Made by a program: the position numbers and the translations under genes. The notes below the pieces were generated by a model, which had not been told where the DNA came from, did not search any database, and saw only the letters and a program-made list of their open reading frames with translations. DNA of 11,244 bases from Planctomycetota bacterium. Its GTDB lineage: Bacteria; Planctomycetota; Planctomycetia; Pirellulales; Lacipirellulaceae. Below, piece after piece: positions 5,936-11,244 of the stretch; within the stretch, counting starts at the first letter, position 1, and each line of letters starts with the position of its first letter. Where the stretch lies: the NCBI GenBank assembly GCA_029259975.1, contig JAJDEE010000161.1, positions 1 through 11,244 on the forward strand, in the 5' to 3' direction.

Positions 5936-6957
5936 TTGACCGTCCATGTTTCGCCAGTGTTAAAGAGAGCTTCCAAATCGCCTTTGCCCTTCTCTTTGGT
6001 CGCTTGTTTGACTTGGTCGTTGATCATTTCGTCGTAGCGCGGAGCGTCGACCGAGCGAAACACGCCGATTGGCTCGGGGAAACCGTCTTCGAATCGCATC
6101 CGGCTGAGCAAATAGGCTAGGCTTGGTTCGGGGCTTTTCTCGTTGTGAAAAAGCAGGTCATCCTCGGTGATGCCTTTGCCCAACTCAACAACCTCGGGTT
6201 CCAAACCATTGAGGCGGATACCCTTGTCGCGGTTCTTGCCGAAGATAAGCGGCTTGCCGTGTTCTAATTCAATCGTCGTGTCCAATTTGGTCTCACGATC
6301 TTTTGCGTACGCCCAAGCGCCGTCGTTAAAGATATTGCAGTTTTGATAGACTTCGATGAACGAGGTGCCGTGGTGCTCGGAGGCCCGTTTGAGGGTGCTG
6401 GCCAAGTGCTTGACGTTGGTGTCGATGCTACGGGCGACGAAGGTAGCCTCGCAGCCGATCGCAAGCGAGAGCGGATGTAGCGGATTGTCGATAGCGCCCA
6501 TCGGCGTGCTTTTAGTAACTTTGCCCAGCGGCGAGGTCGGCGAATACTGTCCCTTGGTCAAGCCGTAAATGCGATTATTGAACAAGACGATGTTGAGGTC
6601 CATGTTGCGGCGGATGCAGTGCATCAAGTGGTTTCCGCCAATCGAAAGCCCATCGCCATCACCGGTGATTACCCACACCATCAAATCGGGTCGGCACGTT
6701 TTCAAGCCAGTCGCTACCGCCGGCGCACGCCCATGAATCGAGTGCATGCCGTAGGTGTTCATGTAATACGGAAAGCGGCTGGAGCAACCGATGCCTGAAA
6801 TGAACACAATGTTCTCGCGTGGCACGCCAAGCGTCGGCATGACTTTTTTCATTTGTGCGAGAATAGAATAATCGCCACAGCCTGGACACCAACGAACGTC
6901 TTGGTCGCTGGCAAAATCGGCGGGCTTGAGAACTGGGAGTGGGGTATCGATGCTCAT
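5932..6957 (-). CDS. korB: 2-oxoacid:ferredoxin oxidoreductase, beta subunit (KorB-like)
   Basis: Thiamine-diphosphate and [4Fe-4S] subunit of an enzyme that converts a 2-oxoacid plus CoA to acyl-CoA, CO2 and reduced ferredoxin; 341 residues. The TPP/Mg site is GDGDGLSIGGNH (99-110) running to FNNRIYGLTKGQ (126-137). The expected cluster ligands are all present: Cys24 and Cys27 (RWCPGCGDY), Cys58 (SGIGCSSR) and Cys207 (YQNCNIFND). Start chosen at ATG 6957, just before the conserved N-terminus; in-frame ATG 7059 would add 34 residues of non-family sequence, crossing an intergenic repeat. No clear Shine-Dalgarno is present. It lies 187 bases after korA, an unusually long gap for partner subunits, and overlaps the next CBS gene. 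2-oxoglutarate is the likeliest substrate because the partner is a fused gamma-alpha chain; pyruvate cannot be excluded. Confidence 0.92.
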   Translation of the reverse strand: MSIDTPLPVLKPADFASDQDVRWCPGCGDYSILAQMKKVMPTLGVPRENIVFISGIGCSSRFPYYMNTYGMHSIHGRAPAVATGLKTCRPDLMVWVITGDGDGLSIGGNHLMHCIRRNMDLNIVLFNNRIYGLTKGQYSPTSPLGKVTKSTPMGAIDNPLHPLSLAIGCEATFVARSIDTNVKHLASTLKRASEHHGTSFIEVYQNCNIFNDGAWAYAKDRETKLDTTIELEHGKPLIFGKNRDKGIRLNGLEPEVVELGKGITEDDLLFHNEKSPEPSLAYLLSRMRFEDGFPEPIGVFRSVDAPRYDEMINDQVKQATKEKGKGDLEALFNTGETWTVK

Positions 6958-7052
6958 GGCGGTAAAATTATGGAGAGTGGATACGTTTAAATAAAAAGCA
7001 ATAATCAGCCATCTGAAATATACGAACGAACAATCTTTAAGCAGAAAACACC

Positions 7053-7088
7053 GAGGCACAGAATTTTTTGTTTATCCTCTGCGTCCTC
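7053..7088. repeat. Imperfect inverted repeat in the korA-korB gap, like a dispersed intergenic element
   Basis: GAGGCACAGA (7053-7062) faces TCTGCGTCCTC (7078-7088), giving two 4-bp stems separated by a small internal loop, around an AT-rich loop with a T6 run. The wording (CACCGAGGCACAGA, CCTCTGCGTCCTC) resembles a GGCACAGAGG-type element scattered in intergenic DNA of many planctomycetes and others, from memory. It could also act as a weak attenuator between korA and korB. Confidence 0.4.
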
Positions 7089-7144
7089 AGGCGAGTCTTT
7101 CCGGTTTTTGTAACCAAACGACGCACGATAAACTTTTTGTCTTG

Positions 7145-8995
7145 TCAGGCCAGCTCCTCAATCTTCTCCAAAATCTCGGCTACGCTAAACGGCTTGCCAG
7201 TCACTTTGTTTAGGCTAATCGTGTCGATCTTGAATTCGGCGCGGATGATCCGGCTAAGTTGTCCCAAGTTGAGTTCAGGAATCAAAACCTTGTCAAATCG
7301 GGTGAAAATTTCGGCGAGGTTTTTGGGAAAGGGGTTAAGGTAACGTAGCTGGCAGTGACTCACATTTTTGCCGTCGGCCTGCGCACGATGAACGGCTGTG
7401 GCACACGCTCCGTAAGGGCCGCCCCAGCTCAGGACTAGCAAATCGCCACTATCAGGACCGTCGAGTTCTTGCGGTGGGATGTCGTTGGCAATGCGTGCCA
7501 CTTTTTCGGCACGGAGCCGGCACATATGATCGTGATTGTCAGGATCATAGCAGACATTGCCAGAGACATCTTGTTTTTCCAAGCCACCCAGGCGATGCTC
7601 AAGGCCGGTTGTGCCTGGAATTGCCCACGGACGCGAAAGTCGCTCGTCGCGTTCGTAAGGCTGAAAAGCGTCGCCGTTGCTTGAGGGGCCGGGGTGCTCG
7701 ACAGGTATCTTGGGGATGTCGGCAACCTCGGGGATTCTCCAAGGCTCAGATCCATTGGCTATGTAACCATCGGTCAACAGCATGACAGGTGTCATATAGC
7801 GCACGGCCAGTCGCCACGCTTCGAGGGCGACATCAAAACAATCGCCAGGGCTGCTGGCAGCGATCACAGGCATTGGGCACTCGCCGTTGCGGCCGTACAT
7901 TGCTTGCAGCAGATCAGACTGCTCCGTTTTGGTGGGCAAGCCGGTCGAAGGGCCGCCACGCTGAACATTGACGACGACCATGGGCAGTTCGGTAATCACG
8001 GCCAAGCCCAAACCTTCGCCCTTGAGTGCGATGCCGGGGCCGCTACTGGCAGTGACGCTCATCGCGCCAGCAAAAGCGGCGCCAATGGTCGAAGTCATTG
8101 CAGCGATTTCGTCTTCCGCCTGAAAGGTTAGTACGTCGAAGTGCTTGTGTTTTGATAGCTCGTGCAAGACATCGCTTGCAGGCGTGATTGGATAAGCTCC
8201 GAGGAACAGCTGCTTATTGCTTTTTTGTGCTGCCGTCAGCAATCCCCAAGCTAATGCAATGTTGCCCATGATGTTGCGATATTGACCCGGCGGCAACTTG
8301 GCAGGCGCGACTTGGTATTGCGTGTTGATTGCTTCGACAGTTTCGCCGTAGTGATAACCTGCCTTCAGCGCTTTGGTGTTGGCCTGCGCGACGGCAGGAA
8401 ACTTTGCGCCGAATTTCTTCTCGATAAATCGCAAGGTTGGATCGAGCGAGCGATCGTACAGCCAGAAAACAAGCCCCATCGCAAAAAAGTTGCGACATCG
8501 GTCGGCTTCTTTCTGGGTTAGCCCACAATCTTCGACCGCGAGTCGAGTGATCTTCGTCATCTCGACGGAGTGCAGTTTGTACTTGGCGAGACTGTCGTCT
8601 TCGAGCGGATTGCTCGCATAGCCAGCTTGCTCCATCCCTTTTTTGTCGAAGGCGTTTTTATTGACTATCAGGATGCCACCATCACGAAGATCGGTAACAT
8701 TGGTCGTCAGTGCCGCCGGGTTCATCGCAACGAGCGCATCAACCGTATCGCCGGGCGTAAAAATCTCGTGGCTGGAAAAATGAATCTGAAATCCGCTCAC
8801 ACCGGCCTTCGTCCCGCGTGGGGCACGAATTTCGGCGGGGAAGTCCGGAAAGGTCGCAACATCGTTGCCCAGCAAAGCCGAGGTATTGGTGAACTGAGTA
8901 CCAGCGAGTTGCATGCCGTCGCCCGAGTCGCCACAGAAACGAATGGTCGCTTCTTCTATGCTGGTGATCGGTTTGGTGGGAGTCGAAGTGGCCAT
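7145..8995 (-). CDS. korA: 2-oxoacid:ferredoxin oxidoreductase, fused gamma-alpha subunit (KorA-like)
   Basis: Partner of KorB, 616 residues, the usual size of the fused form. The gamma domain occupies about 15-215, beginning IRFCGDSGDGMQLAGTQF with PRGTKAGVSGFQI at 59-71. The alpha domain (about 240-600) has GAYPITPASD (266-275), FQAEDEIAAM, SSGPGIALKGEGLGLA (317-332) and QRGGPSTGLPTKTEQSDL (345-362). The fused gamma-alpha plus a separate beta chain is the two-subunit architecture typical of 2-oxoglutarate oxidoreductases such as mycobacterial KorAB. It serves the TCA cycle (or its reductive direction) and feeds low-potential electrons to ferredoxin. Start ATG 8995 is well placed; GGA lies about 13 bases upstream, a weak site. 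No ferredoxin-like delta subunit is encoded nearby. It follows a CBS gene by 68 bases, likely the same transcript. Confidence 0.93.
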   Translation of the reverse strand: MATSTPTKPITSIEEATIRFCGDSGDGMQLAGTQFTNTSALLGNDVATFPDFPAEIRAPRGTKAGVSGFQIHFSSHEIFTPGDTVDALVAMNPAALTTNVTDLRDGGILIVNKNAFDKKGMEQAGYASNPLEDDSLAKYKLHSVEMTKITRLAVEDCGLTQKEADRCRNFFAMGLVFWLYDRSLDPTLRFIEKKFGAKFPAVAQANTKALKAGYHYGETVEAINTQYQVAPAKLPPGQYRNIMGNIALAWGLLTAAQKSNKQLFLGAYPITPASDVLHELSKHKHFDVLTFQAEDEIAAMTSTIGAAFAGAMSVTASSGPGIALKGEGLGLAVITELPMVVVNVQRGGPSTGLPTKTEQSDLLQAMYGRNGECPMPVIAASSPGDCFDVALEAWRLAVRYMTPVMLLTDGYIANGSEPWRIPEVADIPKIPVEHPGPSSNGDAFQPYERDERLSRPWAIPGTTGLEHRLGGLEKQDVSGNVCYDPDNHDHMCRLRAEKVARIANDIPPQELDGPDSGDLLVLSWGGPYGACATAVHRAQADGKNVSHCQLRYLNPFPKNLAEIFTRFDKVLIPELNLGQLSRIIRAEFKIDTISLNKVTGKPFSVAEILEKIEELA

Positions 8996-9063
8996 GTCTG
9001 CCGATGATTCCTGGTGTCTAAAAGAAAAAAATTTGGAGCGAATACACGTGTAAGATGTCTGGA

Positions 9064-9552
9064 CTATGCGCCTTCGCGTTCGCTAGTGATTGGGCGCGGA
9101 TTGGGCGGCAGATTGTATATGGTCTGCGGGAAGTGGTCGACCAAGTAATGGACGATACCGTAAACCGTTTCCACACTGGTGGGCTTGCCATCGTCGTCGA
9201 GAATTGGCAAGTGACGATATCCTCCCTGCGACATCGTCTTGATCGCTTCGCCCATGCTTGCATCTGCAGGTAGCGAGGTAATCTCCGTAGACATGACCTC
9301 TGAGACCGGCTTTTGCATCACTTCTTTATCGTCTGCGCTGGCGGCTGCCATGCATTTGAGAGCATCGCGTTCGGTGAAGATGCCCAACAGCTTACCCTCA
9401 TCAGTCCCGTCACCACATACCAGCACGCTGCCTGTCTGCTGCGCGCGAAGAAGTTGAAGCACTTCGCCGACCGTGGAAGTGGGGGTGACAAACAATGGTT
9501 GGTCGGGATAGGCGGTCGACACCGATTCGGTGCTGAGACTGAGAAAACTCAA
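9064..9552 (-). CDS. CBS-pair protein upstream of korA
   Basis: Stand-alone Bateman module, 162 residues, CBS repeats at about 14-75 and 83-140. The first repeat keeps the ribose-phosphate motif GIFTERD (57-63). The second has GGYRHLPI (110-117) but a degraded motif (TSVETVYGIVHYL), so probably one nucleotide site works. The tail HFPQTIYNLPPNP is reminiscent of CBS proteins of planctomycetes (memory only). No cysteine pairs or catalytic domain are seen. The start is a TTG at 9552 with AGAGAG about 9 bases upstream; the only other nearby start is GTG 9522, which lacks a binding site and begins just before the domain. There is no in-frame ATG before residue 69. It precedes korA by 68 bases. Role inferred: nucleotide-responsive regulator of KorAB. 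Confidence 0.85.
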   Translation of the reverse strand: MSFLSLSTESVSTAYPDQPLFVTPTSTVGEVLQLLRAQQTGSVLVCGDGTDEGKLLGIFTERDALKCMAAASADDKEVMQKPVSEVMSTEITSLPADASMGEAIKTMSQGGYRHLPILDDDGKPTSVETVYGIVHYLVDHFPQTIYNLPPNPRPITSEREGA

Positions 9553-9708
9553 TGCGAGCGACTCTCTGTATTGGACATCGCCTTGACAAGCATTGCTGAA
9601 AAAACAGACAGCGGCTCTGGCGACAAATAACGGGAAAGATAAAGGACTCGAAAACGGTATCTCCGGACTCTACCATGCGGCTGCGTGGTGTTGAACAGCA
9701 AAATGGGG

Positions 9709-9726
9709 CGAAATTTCACGATTTCG
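9709..9726. repeat. Inverted repeat downstream of the unknown 289-residue protein gene
   Basis: CGAAAT (9709-9714) and ATTTCG (9721-9726) form a perfect 6-bp stem around a 6-base loop, 14 bases past the stop of the upstream gene. On the - strand it is followed by CCCCATTTTG, a poor U-tract. It may be a weak terminator or an operator of the CBS-korAB operon, whose promoter should lie in 9553-9739. Confidence 0.35.
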
Positions 9727-9739
9727 TCGTTGGTGCGGG

Positions 9740-10609
9740 TCACGGCGAATCGGACCCCTCGGGACGATAGAAACGTTCGAGATCAATGCCGCCACGTTGC
9801 TCCTCTTCGAGCAGTTTGAGCCTGCCCTCAAGTTGCTCGATCCGCCGCGCCAGGGTCGGCAGCAACCGCTGCTCGGGATCTGCTTGCTCTGTCCTTGGTA
9901 CCTGCGGGTATCCCAGCTGGCGGTGCAAGGCAGCGAACAGCAGCAGCGGGTCTTTTTTTCGATTCGCCCACGAAATTCGCCCCTCTGGTCGGCCAAATAG
10001 CAGCAGCGACCGATCGGCTTTTTGGTCGGGGGCGAGCTGGGCCATCTTGTCGAGGTAAAATTCGCTGCGGACGTAGATCAAGTCAGCCAGCTCGACGATG
10101 CCGATCTGCCGACGAACGGTCAGAATCCACGTCTGCCAAGTTGCGTCGTTAGACGGATCGGCGGCAATCGCATCCAACCCTTCGTCGTAGCCCAGTCGAT
10201 TACGGCAGTGGGCCTCGAACTTATAAAAAAACAAGCCCGCGAGAGAAATATCGGTTTCAGTACGAAATTGAGCTTCCCGACTCAAAATATCCAGCCCAAT
10301 CCGCAGATCAAAACGACCGCGATCCTTTTCGGCTTCGCTCATCACATAGCATTGAAACGGTGTAAAATAGTGTGCTAACTGCCGCATACCAGCCGCAAAG
10401 ATCCCTTGATGCTTGAGTTCAGCCAGCAAAAAATCAATCGCCATGGGCAACTTGGTCGTGGCCAACACTTCTTCGCGGAGTGCGGCCAGGGCCTCCTGGG
10501 CGGGCAAATTCTCGGCCAACCGTTCGCACAGAGCCGCGAAAAAATGTGCTTGTTCGATGTATTCCTCGCGTGGTAAAGGAGACAGCAACGCTGAGGTTTC
10601 TTCACTCAT
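9740..10609 (-). CDS. Conserved protein of unknown function, coupled to Xre regulator
   Basis: No function recognised. The protein has 289 residues and is soluble: no signal peptide or membrane segment. It looks mostly helical, with an N-terminal stretch PLPREEYIEQAHFFAALCER and a conserved-looking core, for example TTKLPMAIDFLLAELKHQGI (51-70) and WILTVRRQIGIVELADLIYV (161-180). ALHRQLGYPQVPR (227-239) follows, then a coiled coil of heptads (about 248-272, LARRIEQLEGRLKLLEEE) and an acidic tail. No HExxH, nuclease or kinase motif was seen. From memory it resembles a planctomycete-wide hypothetical family; unverified. Start chosen at ATG 10609: AAGGA lies 3 bases upstream and its ATGA overlaps the xre stop by 4 bases. 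An upstream in-frame ATG (10927) would run through the whole xre gene and the palindrome, so it is rejected. Confidence 0.8.
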   Translation of the reverse strand: MSEETSALLSPLPREEYIEQAHFFAALCERLAENLPAQEALAALREEVLATTKLPMAIDFLLAELKHQGIFAAGMRQLAHYFTPFQCYVMSEAEKDRGRFDLRIGLDILSREAQFRTETDISLAGLFFYKFEAHCRNRLGYDEGLDAIAADPSNDATWQTWILTVRRQIGIVELADLIYVRSEFYLDKMAQLAPDQKADRSLLLFGRPEGRISWANRKKDPLLLFAALHRQLGYPQVPRTEQADPEQRLLPTLARRIEQLEGRLKLLEEEQRGGIDLERFYRPEGSDSP

Positions 10610-10824
10610 GATTCCTTCGAGCGTTTCCTCTCGACTCGTGCGATCAACCTGGAGGCCGAAATGCCCATCGCTTCGCAAATCCGAAACAGGGTCTCTAGTG
10701 TAGGTGATTTTAGGTTGTTCTCCAACTCGCTCACGTAGTTGCGAGAAATCCGCGCAGCAAACCCCAGCTCCTCTTGGGTCATGTTGACTTTCAGTCGTTG
10801 TTTTCGCAATGCTTCGCCCAGCAT
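10606..10824 (-). CDS. Xre/Cro-C1-type helix-turn-helix transcriptional regulator
   Basis: Single-domain DNA-binding protein of 72 residues. The HTH_3 fold spans about 4-60: LGEALRKQRLKVNMTQEELG, then the recognition region ISRNYVSELENNLKSPTLET and LFRICEAMGIS. The core TQEELGFAARISRNYVSELE is a textbook Xre helix-turn-helix. The C-terminus RVERKRSKES is basic and there is no ligand or dimerisation domain beyond the fold. Start ATG 10824; no Shine-Dalgarno is seen (CTCCGCCC precedes it), so it may be leaderless or weakly translated. A perfect 16-bp palindrome lies 35 bases upstream, a likely binding site, so autoregulation and control of the divergent lipoprotein gene are inferred. The next gene overlaps its stop by 4 bases. 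Confidence 0.92.
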   Translation of the reverse strand: MLGEALRKQRLKVNMTQEELGFAARISRNYVSELENNLKSPTLETLFRICEAMGISASRLIARVERKRSKES

Positions 10825-10840
10825 GGGCGGAGATTAACGA

Positions 10841-10870
10841 TTGACGGCGGCGAGGTCGTCCAACTATAGT
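10841..10870 (+). promoter_or_regulatory. Sigma70-like promoter reading toward the lipoprotein gene
   Basis: TTGACG (10841-10846), 18-base spacer, TATAGT (10865-10870): each box matches the consensus in 5 of 6 positions. Transcription would start near 10877, giving a leader of about 95 bases before ATG 10972. Planctomycete promoters are not well defined, so this is a pattern match only. Confidence 0.45.
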
Positions 10871-10874
10871 TGGA
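10859..10874. promoter_or_regulatory. Perfect 16-bp palindrome, candidate Xre operator
   Basis: TCCAACTATAGTTGGA is its own reverse complement. It covers the -10 box of the + strand promoter and sits 35 bases upstream of the xre start, so a bound repressor dimer could block both directions. The protein that binds is inferred from position. Confidence 0.55.
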
Positions 10875-10971
10875 ATCGACAAAACCCCATGGTTTTTACG
10901 CTTTGTTTGCAGCCGTTTAAGTTTCACGCTAGGTTTGAGGAGTATACGCCCCCCTTAGGACTCGAAGGTTG

Positions 10972-11244
10972 ATGATGTATTTTCTCAAACAAATTCTGAG
11001 TATGACTATCGTATCCACGGTGTTGGGTGTGACTTCTGGCTGTGGTGAAACGGGAAAAACCCCGGGATCAGCATCGGTAGAAATCCCGCTCAATAAAATA
11101 TGGGCGTATCATATGCCGGGAACCCGAGAGATATCGGATCTAGAGCCTAACATATTCGGTTCGAAAGTCGCTAATTTACCGGCGAATGAACGATTTCGCC
11201 TTAGCCAAGAGTCTTTCACTGAACTAATCGTAAATAAGCTGCAA
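10972..11244 (+). CDS. Putative lipoprotein, N-terminal part (3' end outside window)
   Basis: Open to the right edge, 91 residues visible. It begins MMYFLKQILSMTIVSTVLGV and has a lipobox-like TSGC with the lipidated cysteine at residue 24, followed by a polar stretch (GETGKTPGSAS), so a signal-peptidase-II lipoprotein is likely. The mature part starts with IWAYHMPGTREISDLEPNIF and KVANLPANERFRLSQESFTE. I know of no function for it. Start at ATG 10972 (or the adjacent 10975); GAAGG lies 3 bases upstream. The codon choice is more AT-rich than in the neighbouring genes (ATA, AAA, TTA, TAT are common). It is divergent from xre and may be controlled by the promoter and palindrome between them. 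Confidence 0.7.
   Translation, partial: MMYFLKQILSMTIVSTVLGVTSGCGETGKTPGSASVEIPLNKIWAYHMPGTREISDLEPNIFGSKVANLPANERFRLSQESFTELIVNKLQ

Noticed and set aside
9549..9743. 64-codon open frame on the - strand between the unknown protein and the CBS gene
   Set aside because: No recognisable domain and no clear ribosome binding site; it fills a gap that should hold a promoter. Its stop overlapping the TTG start of the CBS gene is suggestive of coupling but not enough.
10610..10927. Longer reading of the 289-residue protein starting at 10927
   Set aside because: The added 106 residues are a shifted-frame reading of the xre gene and of the palindrome region; a good AAGGA site supports ATG 10609.

Overview
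This window looks like chromosomal DNA from a planctomycete, probably of the Pirellulaceae type. That is an inference from the gene families, the mix of weak and clear ribosome binding sites, moderate GC content by eye, and short intergenic repeats. No rRNA, tRNA, CRISPR array, insertion sequence, integrase or phage gene is visible. The assignment was made by reading, not by a database search.

Layout: the + strand carries the C-terminal two thirds of a SufS cysteine desulfurase (cut by the left edge), a membrane-anchored M48 metalloprotease and an FxsA-family membrane protein (2-2299). From 2376 to 10824 everything is on the - strand. In its direction of transcription the order is: a small Xre-type repressor and a 289-residue protein of unknown function with overlapping stop/start; a CBS-pair protein; korA; korB; a zinc-ribbon/CBS-pair protein whose start overlaps the korB stop, followed by a plausible intrinsic terminator; a 350-base gap; then tpx, a typical 2-Cys peroxiredoxin and a membrane-anchored di-heme cytochrome c peroxidase. 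The right edge (10972-11244) holds the start of a + strand lipoprotein gene, divergent from the Xre gene.

How it fits together: KorAB is an oxygen-sensitive 2-oxoacid:ferredoxin oxidoreductase that makes reduced ferredoxin from a 2-oxoacid and CoA, most likely 2-oxoglutarate. It is bracketed by two CBS-domain proteins, which usually sense adenine nucleotides, suggesting energy-charge control of the enzyme. Next comes a cassette of three different peroxide-removing enzymes, two thiol-based and one haem-based. SufS supplies sulfur for Fe-S clusters, so much of the window concerns Fe-S metabolism and its protection from oxidants. The least explained part is the Xre/unknown-protein pair and the divergent promoter region. 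There a perfect 16-bp palindrome covers the -10 element of a good sigma70-like promoter that reads toward the lipoprotein gene.
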